Source: an uncultured Bacteroidales bacterium (lineage in GTDB: Bacteria > Bacteroidota > Bacteroidia > Bacteroidales > UBA4417). From it: DNA of 25,613 bases. The stretch is taken from NCBI GenBank assembly GCA_937965665.1, contig CALCJE010000026.1, positions 1 to 25,613 on the forward strand. The letters are read 5' to 3'. The notes beneath the pieces were generated by a model. It made no database searches. It was given only the letters and a program-made list of their open reading frames with translations, and had not been told where the DNA came from. The position numbers were made by a program, and so were the translations under genes. Below are positions 13,973 through 22,080 of this stretch, in pieces. Position 1 is the first letter of the stretch. Each line of letters begins with the position of its first letter.

Positions 13973-15883
13973 ATGTTTAAAACCAGACTTATCATGCTCG
14001 CCTGCCTGGCACTGGCAGTGCTAGCTTCGTGCAATTCGAAAGAAAAAGCACGCATGCCGAAGCAATTTACGGCCGAACAGCTTTACAACAACCTTTCGGT
14101 AGGCGCAGCAGGTTTTAGCGCTGATGAATCAAAAATACTGGTTGATAACAACGCTACCGGTATTTACAATGTTTTCGAACTAAACATTGCGGATACTACT
14201 TATAAGCCTTTAACACATTCAAAAAAGGAATCATTTTTTGCCGTTGACTACCTGCCCGGTTCCAGCAAATATATTTATTCGGCTGACCAGGGTGGAAATG
14301 AAAACTCACATCTTTACCTGGCAAACCAGGCCGATACGCTGGTGCGCGATATCACTCCCTGGCCTAACAGCGCCAATAGTTTTGCCGGCTGGAGCGCCGA
14401 TAAAAAAGCCATGTACGTAACCAGTAATCAACGCGATCCGAAGTTTTTCGACATCTGGAAACTGGATACCCTTACCTGGAAACCCACTCTGCTGTACCAG
14501 AACAACGAAGGACTGGACCCGGCAGGCGTAAGCAAGAGTGAGCGGTACATCGCCCTGGTGAAAAGCATCACCACCGATAAAAATGAATTATACCTGTACG
14601 ACCAGAAAACAAAAACCAGCAAACGGCTGAGCAATGATAATGAAGCAACCTGGAATCCAGCCGGTTTCGAGAAAAATGACAGCATCATGTATTACACTAC
14701 CAACGATGGAAGTGAATTCAGCTACCTGGTAAAATACCATATTAACAGCGGAAAGGCCGAGAAAATATTTGAAGATAAATGGGATGTTGCCGGGATGAGC
14801 CTGAGCGAAAATGAAAAATATCATACCATTTTTGTGAACGAGGATGGCAAAAACAAAATATTGCTTTTCGACCACGCCACAGGGAAGACAGTTAGTTTAC
14901 CTGAAATTAAAGACGGAGATGTATTGGGCGTAACCATTTCGCCCAGCGAAAAGAAACTGCTGCTCACTGTAGGAAGCAGCACCAGTCCCGCTAATCTTTA
15001 CCTGTACGAAATCGAAAACAAGACTTTAAAACAACTTACCTCCACACTGAACCCAGAAGTTGACCGCAACGACCTGGTGCAGGCCGAAGTGGTAAGGTTT
15101 AAATCGTTCGACGGCCTCGAAATTCCGGCCATTTATTATAAACCTTTGCAAGCCGATAAAAAGAATAAGGTTGGGGCACTGGTATATGTGCATGGCGGTC
15201 CCGGCGGACAAAGCCGTGTAGGTTTCAGTAAAGATATTCAGTATTTAGTGAACCATGGTTATGCTGTGCTGGCAGTAAACAACAGGGGCAGCAGCGGTTA
15301 CGGGAAATCCTTCTACAAAATGGATAACCGAGACCATAGCAATGGCGACCTGAAAGACTGTATTTATGGCAAGAAATGGCTGGCATCGCAGGATTATATT
15401 GACAGCACCGCCATCGGAATTTTAGGAGGTAGTTATGGCGGATGCATGGTACTGGGAGCGCTTGCATTCCATCCCGATGAATTTAAAGTTGGTGTCGACC
15501 TTTTTGGTGTTGCCAACTGGTTGCGCACGCTCAGGAGCATTCCTCCCTACTGGGAATCATTCCGCAAGGCGCTTTACGAAGAAATGGGCGACCCGAATAC
15601 GGCTGATAGCGTGCGGTTAAAAAATATTTCGCCGCTGTTCAATTACCAGAAAATCACCAAGCCTCTGTTGGTTTTCCAGGGGGCTAACGATGTGAGGGTA
15701 TTACCGGTTGAGAGTGATGAAATTGTTGCCGGTGTGAAGAAAAACGGCGTACCTGTGGAATATGTGGTTTATCCTGACGAAGGCCACGGCTTTACAAAGA
15801 AAGCAAACCAGGTTACAACCGCCAAACGCATAATCCAGTTCCTGGATAAATACCTCAGGGCCAAACCTCAGGCGGCAAGCTGA
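13973..15883 (+). CDS. S9 family (prolyl oligopeptidase-like) serine peptidase, lipoprotein
   Basis: This 636-residue envelope peptidase has an N-terminal beta-propeller (residues ~35-350) and a C-terminal alpha/beta-hydrolase domain (~375-630). The catalytic triad can be read as Ser487 in GGSYGG, Asp573 in GANDVRV and His605 in DEGHGF; HGGPGG (407-412) supplies the oxyanion loop. I chose the ATG at 13973 because it gives a clean lipoprotein signal with lipobox VLASC (Cys20). An in-frame ATG at 13904 would put a second hydrophobic stretch in front of this signal, which is unlikely. The enzyme probably degrades short peptides in the periplasm or at the membrane surface. It ends in a strong terminator at 15901-15933. 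Confidence 0.93.
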   Translation: MFKTRLIMLACLALAVLASCNSKEKARMPKQFTAEQLYNNLSVGAAGFSADESKILVDNNATGIYNVFELNIADTTYKPLTHSKKESFFAVDYLPGSSKYIYSADQGGNENSHLYLANQADTLVRDITPWPNSANSFAGWSADKKAMYVTSNQRDPKFFDIWKLDTLTWKPTLLYQNNEGLDPAGVSKSERYIALVKSITTDKNELYLYDQKTKTSKRLSNDNEATWNPAGFEKNDSIMYYTTNDGSEFSYLVKYHINSGKAEKIFEDKWDVAGMSLSENEKYHTIFVNEDGKNKILLFDHATGKTVSLPEIKDGDVLGVTISPSEKKLLLTVGSSTSPANLYLYEIENKTLKQLTSTLNPEVDRNDLVQAEVVRFKSFDGLEIPAIYYKPLQADKKNKVGALVYVHGGPGGQSRVGFSKDIQYLVNHGYAVLAVNNRGSSGYGKSFYKMDNRDHSNGDLKDCIYGKKWLASQDYIDSTAIGILGGSYGGCMVLGALAFHPDEFKVGVDLFGVANWLRTLRSIPPYWESFRKALYEEMGDPNTADSVRLKNISPLFNYQKITKPLLVFQGANDVRVLPVESDEIVAGVKKNGVPVEYVVYPDEGHGFTKKANQVTTAKRIIQFLDKYLRAKPQAAS

Positions 15884-15900
15884 ATAGAGTTTAGAAGCGG

Positions 15901-15933
15901 AAAATGGCTGGTTTAAACCAGCCATTTTTTTTT
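15901..15933 (+). terminator. Strong intrinsic terminator, bidirectional
   Basis: Positions 15901-15928 form a perfect 28-nt palindrome (arm AAAATGGCTGGTTT), followed on the plus strand by a run of T to 15933. It ends the S9 peptidase transcript. Because the outer palindrome is A/T-flanked on both sides it may also stop the convergent three-gene operon. Confidence 0.88.
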
Positions 15934-15990
15934 ATGATGGAATATCACAACATTTTCCACTATCCTTAACGCTTAACAAGGATCAGGATT

Positions 15991-16509
15991 TCAGCTTACC
16001 GGCTTGTTTTTCTTCCGGCGCACGATTTGCACTATCCATTTGATCACAGTTATTACAGGCTTTAATATCCCAAACCCGATTTCTTTTGAAAACACCGCCG
16101 CCAGTGCGGCAATCACTGTCGGGGGGGCAACATAACTTAAGGCTTCGGAAATATCGTGCGCCGTAAAAGCCATTATCACCGGGTGATAAAAGCGCCAGGT
16201 AAATATGGAAATGAAAATTATATTAATAATCCAGGCTATTCCCTGGGGTAAAAAATAAAGCCCCCTGAATTTTGTCCGGAATTGTTTCATCACTTCCGGC
16301 AGCTGCTTTTCGATCGTGCTATCGGAAACAACCAGCGAGAGCGTACTTTGTCCTTCGGACAACGCCTGCCTGGGCGATATAAAAATCAGTATGTCACCAC
16401 TGATGCTGCCCTGCACCTGTATACGCACTTCATCTCCGTCAACGGCGCTTTGTATCTGCCCGGTCCGGATGATTTCCAGGTATGTGGCAATGGCCTGGTG
16501 AAAATACAT
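15991..16509 (-). CDS. Membrane protein of an unknown three-gene operon
   Basis: This 172-residue protein is not recognised. The N-terminal ~85 residues are soluble and mixed in character. They are followed by a clear membrane segment (~86-108), a hydrophobic stretch with a Pro-Pro start (~127-143) and another (~147-163), ending in the positively charged tail RRKKNKP. It is the last gene of a minus-strand operon: its ATG lies 3 nt after the stop of the preceding gene, implying coupled translation. It is probably the membrane partner of the two soluble proteins encoded upstream. The soluble N-terminus contains GSISGDILIF, loosely reminiscent of the GDITT motif in the other two, but too weak to argue homology. 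Confidence 0.8.
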   Translation of the reverse strand: MYFHQAIATYLEIIRTGQIQSAVDGDEVRIQVQGSISGDILIFISPRQALSEGQSTLSLVVSDSTIEKQLPEVMKQFRTKFRGLYFLPQGIAWIINIIFISIFTWRFYHPVIMAFTAHDISEALSYVAPPTVIAALAAVFSKEIGFGILKPVITVIKWIVQIVRRKKNKPVS

Positions 16510-16512
16510 ATA

Positions 16513-17310
16513 CTAAGTTTTTGGATGAAACATCCCAATGATATTTTCACCTAATTTAACCACCACGGTAATCAGGTTTTTCCAGAAATCGACAGAAATA
16601 CCAATGGCTTCATGATGCAGCTGGTTGATAAAAGTAATGGGCTGATCAGCAAATGCTTTGGCTACACGCGTAGTTATATCGCCATCCATCCCTATGATGG
16701 TTTGCAGCATCACTCTCTCGGTTCCTATATCATTGGCCTTTTTAAACACCATCAGCTGCCTCAGATCGAGGTTCAGCTCATACTGATCAGCTTCGCGGGC
16801 TGTTAAATTCCTGAATTTGCGCACCGCTTCGGCATCGTCGAAATCGCAGACCTTTTTATCACCACAGGGGTCAACACCCTCCATTCTCAGTATCCGCCTG
16901 ATGTCGTCGGAAATATTGTGGATACGCTGCAACATCATAATATCGGGTGATACCTGGTCCTGAAGCTGCGGAACCCGGCTGGCATAATCGCGCAGCAGCC
17001 CGATTGACCGTTCAGCATTGTCGCTCAGTTCCTTAAATGAATCGTACCCCGAACCCAGGAAAACCATTTTCCCCCTGAAAATATTCAATACGCCTTCTTC
17101 AGCCGGTGGAAGCACATCTTTATATTTTTCCCCCAGCGTCATGAGTTTACCATGATATTTGGTTGCAATGGCATGCAACATCAGGCGCGGACTATCCGGC
17201 GCTTTTGAAGCAACCATCTCGTCCTTCACAATGGTGTTTATTTCGAGGTGAGTGAGATCGTAAAGTGTTGAGCTTACTTTCTCTTCCAGTTTTTTTGCCT
17301 TGCCAAACAT
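16513..17310 (-). CDS. Uncharacterised soluble protein, related to the preceding small protein
   Basis: This 265-residue, mostly helical, charged protein has no signal peptide and matches no family I know. It seems to contain two versions of elements found in the 119-residue protein encoded just upstream. One is an N-terminal LTHLEINTIV (19-28) resembling LTRLETNTLV. The other is a later block with YELNL (177-181), TERVMLQ and GDITT (210-214), resembling the other protein's TEDRMCSQ and GDITT in the same order. A DPCGDKKVC segment (147-155) holds two cysteines. It starts 16 nt after the preceding stop and ends 3 nt before the membrane-protein gene. Function is unknown; co-translation suggests a complex of the three products. 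Confidence 0.8.
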   Translation of the reverse strand: MFGKAKKLEEKVSSTLYDLTHLEINTIVKDEMVASKAPDSPRLMLHAIATKYHGKLMTLGEKYKDVLPPAEEGVLNIFRGKMVFLGSGYDSFKELSDNAERSIGLLRDYASRVPQLQDQVSPDIMMLQRIHNISDDIRRILRMEGVDPCGDKKVCDFDDAEAVRKFRNLTAREADQYELNLDLRQLMVFKKANDIGTERVMLQTIIGMDGDITTRVAKAFADQPITFINQLHHEAIGISVDFWKNLITVVVKLGENIIGMFHPKT

Positions 17311-17326
17311 AGCCGCTCATATTAGC

Positions 17327-17686
17327 TTATGGCGTGGCTGTTTTAGCCGATTCTTTCTCGAAAAAGTCGAGGGCGCCCAGGATTTCCTTTAAGGTCTCGA
17401 TATTTTTACGAATGATATCGTGTCCCTGGCTTTCGCGCGAAAGGTGAAAATCGCGGAGTTCACGGTATTCGTTTACGAACTTTTCGGTCATGGCGGTGGT
17501 AATGTCGCCGGTAACCAGGTTAATCTGCGAACACATGCGATCCTCAGTGCTTTCGGTAACAATGGTGGTTTTTATCCCTTCAACGGTGTTAAACGAATAT
17601 TTCCCGACAAGGGTATTGGTTTCTAAGCGGGTGAGGTTCGACAAGTTTGCCAGTGCCTCTTTCAGAAATGTATTTTTATCGCTCAT
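17327..17686 (-). CDS. Small uncharacterised soluble protein, first gene of the unknown operon
   Basis: This 119-residue protein is predicted to be cytoplasmic and largely helical. Motifs are LTRLETNTLV (18-27), TESTEDRM (44-51) and GDITTAM (60-66). These recur in the next protein of the operon, so the two are likely paralogous modules. I do not recognise a family. No TAnnTTTG promoter was found in the 100 nt upstream of the start at 17686, though the intergenic region to 18014 leaves room for one. Confidence 0.78.
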   Translation of the reverse strand: MSDKNTFLKEALANLSNLTRLETNTLVGKYSFNTVEGIKTTIVTESTEDRMCSQINLVTGDITTAMTEKFVNEYRELRDFHLSRESQGHDIIRKNIETLKEILGALDFFEKESAKTATP

Positions 17687-18014
17687 AATGTTGCTTTTAA
17701 TTGTTAAAGTTCATTTAATGATTAAAATCAGAACTGGTAGCGGCGGAGAGTTTACGAAGAAACAGTTGATCAGCAGCGCAATTAAAACAGCAAAGGAAAC
17801 AGGTGGGGACAGAGGGATGGATGCGTCCCGCAATTCATATCAGCGTGAGAAGTAGTAAAACAACAATAATCGTTTATAGTTCAAAACCCGGCATGCTTAC
17901 AGCCGGAAATATAGCGATTGTGCCGGCACACTTTTGCGGTAAAGGGTATTGAACGGTGCGATTTCCGTTATATTTTCAAATATATAGCTTTGGTGGCCCT
18001 GGTAATCGAAACAG
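17687..18014. other. Intergenic region, nothing identified
   Basis: This 328-nt spacer lies between two minus-strand genes. The only structures seen are a weak CCGGC/GCCGG hairpin (17888-17906) and an A/T-rich stretch near 17975. The latter is followed by TAGCTTTG on the plus strand, which points at no plus-strand gene. No terminator for the GNAT gene and no convincing promoter for the operon could be named. Confidence 0.5.
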
Positions 18015-18467
18015 TCAACTCAGGATTTTTTCGAAACATACAGAGTTCTGCACATCCGCGTACTGCCCGTAATTCGGGATACGGTGGTAGCCGTTTTTCC
18101 TGTACAAAGCCATGGCTTCGGGTTGTTTGATCCCAGTTTCGAGTATGCACCCGGCATACGAAAGTTCAGCAGCCCATTTTTCGAGTTCTGCCAGTACCTG
18201 CGAAGCAATACCCTGTCCCCGGTATCCGGGCAATACAAACATCCGTTTGATCTCCATCCGCAGCGGGCTATAGGGTTTCAAGGCTCCGCATCCCACAGGC
18301 ACATCCTGTTCGAAGGCAACAACACAATGTTTTATGCTGTTGGTTTTATTAAACTGTGCATAAAAAGGATGTTCATCCCCATCGCGGGCGGCCAGGTCGG
18401 CATCAAGCAATTTTACCAGTGTTTCAAAACCGGGATGATGCGCATCGGTGCGAAGTAAGTGTATCAT
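18015..18467 (-). CDS. GNAT family N-acetyltransferase
   Basis: This 150-residue protein transfers acetyl groups from acetyl-CoA to an unknown small molecule or protein amine. The acetyl-CoA pyrophosphate-binding signature is MFVLPGYRGQGIA (RGQGIA at 83-88), preceded by a typical beta4 strand and followed by helix alpha3. The C-terminal ALYRKNGYHRIPNYGQY is also typical. I chose the ATG at 18467 (MIHLLRTDA). A longer frame to 18500 adds 11 residues with no conservation character. The gene is 76 nt downstream of the nitroreductase gene and may share its transcript. Confidence 0.88.
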   Translation of the reverse strand: MIHLLRTDAHHPGFETLVKLLDADLAARDGDEHPFYAQFNKTNSIKHCVVAFEQDVPVGCGALKPYSPLRMEIKRMFVLPGYRGQGIASQVLAELEKWAAELSYAGCILETGIKQPEAMALYRKNGYHRIPNYGQYADVQNSVCFEKILS

Positions 18468-18543
18468 ATTATTGCAGGATCGGGGTATGCTCCCATGCAT
18501 GTTTACTAAGTTGCATGGTGATGCAGGTTTAATTTATTCCCGG

Positions 18544-19074
18544 TCAGTGTTGCGGGAACTGGTTAAACCTGAATTTATTTTCGTCCCACTTATCCTTGGG
18601 TTTATGTTCGCCATCGGGATGGCCCAATGGAATAACGTTAAGCGGAACCAGGTTGGCCGGGAGGTTTAAAATACGACGCACAGGTTCCATTCTTTCCTCA
18701 TAAGGGTAGGTGGCTGTCCAAACGGCTCCCAGGCCGAGTGATTCGGCAGCCAGCAGAATATTTTCGGTTACTGCACTGCAATCCTGCACCCAGTAACGGT
18801 TCATTAAGCCGGTGGTATCATTTCCATGATCGCCGCACACCACAATGGCAGCAGCGGCATCGCGGGTCATTTTGGCATAGGGAAGTTCGTCGCCCAGGGC
18901 TTTGAGCAACTGCTTTTCAGTAACCGCAATGATAAACCACGGTTGCCGGTTATTTGCCGAAGGCGCTGCCATACCACATTTGGCCAGCATCAGCAGGGTT
19001 TCGCGATCAATACCAGCCGGTGTAAATTTACGAACGCTGGTACGTTTAAAAATGGTCTTAAAGGTATCGTTCAT
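18544..19074 (-). CDS. Nitroreductase family flavoprotein
   Basis: This 176-residue FMN-dependent NAD(P)H oxidoreductase probably reduces quinones, nitro compounds or flavins. Family motifs are RTSVRKFTP near the N-terminus (phosphate-binding Arg-Ser-Arg type), APSANNRQPW (an FMN contact region), the central VQDCSAVTENILLAAESLGLG and the C-terminal IPLGHPDGEHKPK. The start is placed at ATG 19074 (MNDTFKTIFKRTSVRKF), which gives the normal family N-terminus. Upstream extension would run far into the monooxygenase-fold gene, which overlaps by 17 nt. That overlap indicates translational coupling with the upstream gene. Confidence 0.92.
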   Translation of the reverse strand: MNDTFKTIFKRTSVRKFTPAGIDRETLLMLAKCGMAAPSANNRQPWFIIAVTEKQLLKALGDELPYAKMTRDAAAAIVVCGDHGNDTTGLMNRYWVQDCSAVTENILLAAESLGLGAVWTATYPYEERMEPVRRILNLPANLVPLNVIPLGHPDGEHKPKDKWDENKFRFNQFPQH

Positions 19075-19357
19075 GGATGATTTCTTTAATTTCGATGGTA
19101 GGATTTTCTTCGAACCAGTAACGGCTTTCCTCCCTGAAATCAGAGAGATGCTCTGTAGCGAGGTGCACATCGAGCGCATCCTGCGAGGCCCATTTCTCGA
19201 CAAGACAGAAACGCACAGGCGAGTAAGGCGAAACAAAAAGTTCGTATTGCAGGCAGCCATCCTCAGCCAGCACCATCGGCTGCAATTCTCTGAATGCCGT
19301 AGTGAATTGCTTTACAAATACTTCATTTAATGCATAAAATACAATAACCTGGATCAT
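19058..19357 (-). CDS. Putative quinol monooxygenase (ABM-domain protein)
   Basis: This 99-residue protein has the antibiotic biosynthesis monooxygenase (dimeric alpha+beta barrel) fold. It shows the family pattern: an N-terminal strand, then GCLQYELFVSP, FCLVEKWASQDALDVHLATEHL with the typical W-and-H pair, and a C-terminal strand. Members include YgiN-type quinol monooxygenases. Its last codons overlap the nitroreductase start by 17 nt, so both products are probably made together, perhaps for quinone or electrophile metabolism. The start codon is immediately preceded (in mRNA terms) by a degenerate heptad repeat at 19361-19395. Confidence 0.88.
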   Translation of the reverse strand: MIQVIVFYALNEVFVKQFTTAFRELQPMVLAEDGCLQYELFVSPYSPVRFCLVEKWASQDALDVHLATEHLSDFREESRYWFEENPTIEIKEIIHERYL

Positions 19358-19360
19358 GAT

Positions 19361-19480
19361 GATTTACGATTTACGATTGATGATTAACAAATTACCCAAC
19401 TCTCTTCACTTTTCACTATTCACTACGCACCCTGCACTGAGCACTGAGCACTCTGCACTCAGCACTGAGCACTGAGCACC
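19361..19480. repeat. Two degenerate period-7 arrays between genes
   Basis: The first array (19361-19395) reads gatttac, gatttac, gattgat, gattaac, aaattac. The second (19404-19480) has eleven in-phase heptads, drifting from cttcact/tttcact/attcact to gagcact/ctgcact/cagcact. They fill the spacer completely: one side abuts the monooxygenase start codon and the other touches the stop codon of the outer-membrane protein gene. Confidence 0.85.
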
Positions 19481-20164
19481 TTAAAGCTTCATCTTCACCC
19501 CAAGCTTCCAATGCACCGGGTTGAAATTAACGGCCACCTCCGCGTTGTGGGTATCCCAATCGGTTAACGCATATTGAATGCCTCCCAGCCCAAGGCTGAT
19601 ACTGGTTTTTTCTCCCACGAAATATAACACTTCAGGATAAATCATGTTGCTGAAATAATCAGCTTTTAAATCGGCGGATGAAACGTACATATAGTTGGTT
19701 GTCGGGCTCAGCAGCAAATATTTGCCCCCGCCGGCATAAGTGGTGGTATAGCTGGCGTTGATCTTGCCGTAACTCACTTTGAAATTAGCAGTTACATACA
19801 ATTTATTTACGATCGGAAAATAAAGCCCTACATACGCATTCGGCAACCAGGCATGTGATTTGTAGTCCATTTCTTCCGTCTGGATGAAATTATTGAAGTT
19901 AAGCAGGTTCGATCGAACTCCTTTATCGAGTTTATAATCGAGCCCGATGCCCGCCACTACCCGCTCAGTGAAAAAATACCCGGCCGACAGGCTGATATCC
20001 AGGTTGTGCGCCCTGGAGCCGGTCATATTGGTGGTAACACCGCCTCCTGTATTGGTTTTCATATAGTTGCCATCCAGCGAAAGGATAATATCCCCGGTAT
20101 TAACCTGCGAAAATAAGGGCAGTGCAAGGAATAAAAATACGAGTGAAAGTAGGTTCTTCTGCAT
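19481..20164 (-). CDS. Outer-membrane beta-barrel protein (porin/OmpW-like)
   Basis: This 227-residue protein has a Sec signal peptide (residues 1-20, cut after PLFSQ). The remainder shows alternating hydrophobic/polar beta strands, for example GDIILSLDGNYMK, LDISLSAGYFFTERVVAGIGLDYKL, YVTANFKVSYGKI and a final strand VHWKLGVKMKL. This is typical of small 8-stranded barrels common in Bacteroidota. The substrate or partner is not predictable. No regulatory sequence was recognised in the short upstream region other than a hairpin at 20228-20260 belonging to the gene before it. Confidence 0.85.
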   Translation of the reverse strand: MQKNLLSLVFLFLALPLFSQVNTGDIILSLDGNYMKTNTGGGVTTNMTGSRAHNLDISLSAGYFFTERVVAGIGLDYKLDKGVRSNLLNFNNFIQTEEMDYKSHAWLPNAYVGLYFPIVNKLYVTANFKVSYGKINASYTTTYAGGGKYLLLSPTTNYMYVSSADLKADYFSNMIYPEVLYFVGEKTSISLGLGGIQYALTDWDTHNAEVAVNFNPVHWKLGVKMKL

Positions 20165-20227
20165 AATAATTGATTGTTAATAATACGAATCATGAGTTGG
20201 ATCAACATATTGATTTTTCGCAGGCAA

Positions 20228-20260
20228 AACCCTTCAAGGGTTTAATACCCTTGAAGGGTT
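20228..20260 (-). terminator. Hairpin after the VOC-protein gene
   Basis: A perfect 14-bp stem (20228-20241 with 20247-20260, arm AACCCTTCAAGGGT) with a 5-nt loop lies 16 nt past the VOC stop. On the minus strand it runs into GGGTTTTG, a short T run. It is a plausible terminator. Similar hairpins are often repeated in Bacteroidota genomes, so it could also be a dispersed palindrome. Confidence 0.55.
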
Positions 20261-20275
20261 CGCCACCGGAATATT

Positions 20276-20641
20276 TTATACCACAATAAGCTCACCGAAA
20301 GTAAGCAGGTTGTTATCCGGATCCAGAATCGAAAACTCTTTCTGGCCCCAGGGTTTTGCCTGCAGATGCCCTGCCGGATGTATGCTGACGTTGTTATTGA
20401 TCATCCAGCGGTATAAATCTTCAATCTGTGCGGTGCGGATATACACCTGCCCGTAGTTTTCAGCCGGATTTAGGTCTTTGAATTCAAAAAAGTGAAGCTG
20501 TATATTATCCTTTTCCACCATCAGGTATCCTTCAAAATCAGCACTGCCGAATTCGTGGAAACCAAGCATGTTCACATAAAAATTCCGCGTAACTGTCTTG
20601 TCACGCATAGGCAGCTTGGGGCAGATGGCTGTGAAGAACAT
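20276..20641 (-). CDS. VOC family protein (glyoxalase/bleomycin-resistance fold)
   Basis: This 121-residue cytoplasmic protein of the vicinal oxygen chelate superfamily has the typical beta-alpha-beta pattern: FFTAICPKLPMRD, TRNFYVNMLGFHEFG, LMVEKDNIQLHFFEF and the C-terminal EFSILDPDNNLLTFGE with Glu in the terminal motif. It resembles bleomycin-binding/resistance proteins, but the ligand cannot be fixed. I placed the start at ATG 20641 (MFFTAICPK). Extending to 20773 would overlap the upstream gene by ~85 nt and add residues with no family character. It lies 47 nt after the beta-propeller gene and may be cotranscribed. Confidence 0.88.
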   Translation of the reverse strand: MFFTAICPKLPMRDKTVTRNFYVNMLGFHEFGSADFEGYLMVEKDNIQLHFFEFKDLNPAENYGQVYIRTAQIEDLYRWMINNNVSIHPAGHLQAKPWGQKEFSILDPDNNLLTFGELIVV

Positions 20642-20688
20642 AATGTATTGGTTTTGGATTATTTCGGGGTTTTTAAATTCCCTTTTTT

Positions 20689-21936
20689 TTACTTTGCTTT
20701 TATATCGTACGCCATCAGAGCATTGTTGTGCCGCAAATAAAGTATGCCGTTGTGTATTACTGGGTGTGCCCAAAATGGACCCGCCTTGCCTTCCTTTACC
20801 TGGAAACTACTTACCAGGTCGAACTTTTCGGGCGTGGCCTTCAGCAGCCCAACATTGCCTCTTTTCTCATCGTAAATATACAGCATGCCCTCGGCGGCTA
20901 TGATAGAACCTTTGTTGTTCCATGGCTGCTCCCACATTTTTTTGCCTGTATTCCACTCAATGCAGCACCAGTTTCCGTTGCCGTTATTGATCCAGTTTGA
21001 TCCATAAATATACCCGTTAATCAGCACCACACCTCCATGGTGTACATCGAGCACGCTGTCGGTCCAGGCAATGCTTGCGTTTTTGCCATCTTCACTCATT
21101 TTCAGCATCATGCCCCCGCAGTCGTAACCCCCGGTTACATATACCATGCCGTTGTGATACAGGGGTGTAACGCATTTGATATGATCCCATTTAAAGGATT
21201 CGGGCCGGATGTGGGCTACCTTCCACAGGATTTCGCCATTGGAAACATCCACAGCGAAAACATATTCCATCGCTACATTGATCAGTATCTTTTTACCCGC
21301 ATACTCAAACAGTATGGGCGAAACATACCCTGGTTTGGAGTTGATGCCTGCCGATTTCCAGATGATATTCCCGTTGTTTTTATTTAGGGCTATGGTCATG
21401 GTTTCGGGACCCCCGGGTGAGAAATACAGTTTATCGCCGTCAATCAGCAGCGATTCGGCTATTCCCCATGCGCCGTAGGTTCCCTTGTTGGCCTGGCTGG
21501 CTTTGTACGACCAGATTATTTTCCCGCTTTTCCCGTCGAAACAGGCAATATCGCCCAACCCGCTGCAGGTGTATACCTTATCGCCTTCAACTGTTGGGGT
21601 GGCCCGGCTTTCGGGGTACGATTCATTCCAGGCGCGGCCCATCACAGCCTGCCACAGCATATTGCCATTCATATCGAGGGCATACAGCACATCGAGTGTG
21701 TCCTTGGTGCCGGTGATGTAAATGGTATTGTTACCAAACGATACCGAAGAGTTGCCTTTGCTGAGCTCCAGGTTTTTCCATAAGAGTGCCGGGCCTTCGG
21801 CAGGCCAGGTTTTAAGCAGCCCGGTTTCGGACGAAACGCCTGTACGGTTTTCGGGGCGCCATTCGAAAATAGCCTGGGCCCGGGTGATAAGGCCGGCGAA
21901 CAACAGCGGCAGCATCAATAAGGAAATCTTCTTCAT
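20689..21936 (-). CDS. Secreted PQQ-like beta-propeller repeat protein
   Basis: This 415-residue exported protein starts at ATG 21936, giving MKKISLLMLPLLFAGLITRAQA as signal peptide; an upstream in-frame ATG at 21975 precedes a worse N-terminus. The body is made of repeated PQQ-like blades such as LYALDMNGNMLWQ, ACFDGKSGKIIWSYKA, ALNKNNGNIIWKSAG, FAVDVSNGEILWKVA and IEWNTGKKMWEQPW, resembling BamB-like or PQQ-enzyme-like propellers. No PQQ-dehydrogenase catalytic residues were identified, so it is probably a non-enzymatic or unknown-function envelope protein. A likely promoter lies at 22026-22056. Confidence 0.9.
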   Translation of the reverse strand: MKKISLLMLPLLFAGLITRAQAIFEWRPENRTGVSSETGLLKTWPAEGPALLWKNLELSKGNSSVSFGNNTIYITGTKDTLDVLYALDMNGNMLWQAVMGRAWNESYPESRATPTVEGDKVYTCSGLGDIACFDGKSGKIIWSYKASQANKGTYGAWGIAESLLIDGDKLYFSPGGPETMTIALNKNNGNIIWKSAGINSKPGYVSPILFEYAGKKILINVAMEYVFAVDVSNGEILWKVAHIRPESFKWDHIKCVTPLYHNGMVYVTGGYDCGGMMLKMSEDGKNASIAWTDSVLDVHHGGVVLINGYIYGSNWINNGNGNWCCIEWNTGKKMWEQPWNNKGSIIAAEGMLYIYDEKRGNVGLLKATPEKFDLVSSFQVKEGKAGPFWAHPVIHNGILYLRHNNALMAYDIKAK

Positions 21937-22025
21937 AAACGGGAGGTCATTTACATGTAAAACTGTTTGCAGCATGGCATGCAGACGGAACGTTTAACCA
22001 CAGTCCGCTGGTTGCCTTGCTGATG

Positions 22026-22056
22026 CAAATGTAGAAGTATTCGGGGAAAAATAAAA
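22026..22056 (-). promoter_or_regulatory. Promoter of the beta-propeller gene
   Basis: The minus strand reads TACATTTG (22033-22026), an exact TAnnTTTG -7 box, preceded 19 nt upstream by TTTT in the -33 position. The predicted leader is about 85 nt. Confidence 0.5.
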
Positions 22057-22080
22057 CTGCTTTCGGGGGCAGGGTTGGTC

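Noticed and set aside
17975..17998. Plus-strand promoter (TAGCTTTG after an A/T-rich stretch)
   Set aside because: No plus-strand gene follows it; the downstream region is occupied by the minus-strand GNAT gene.
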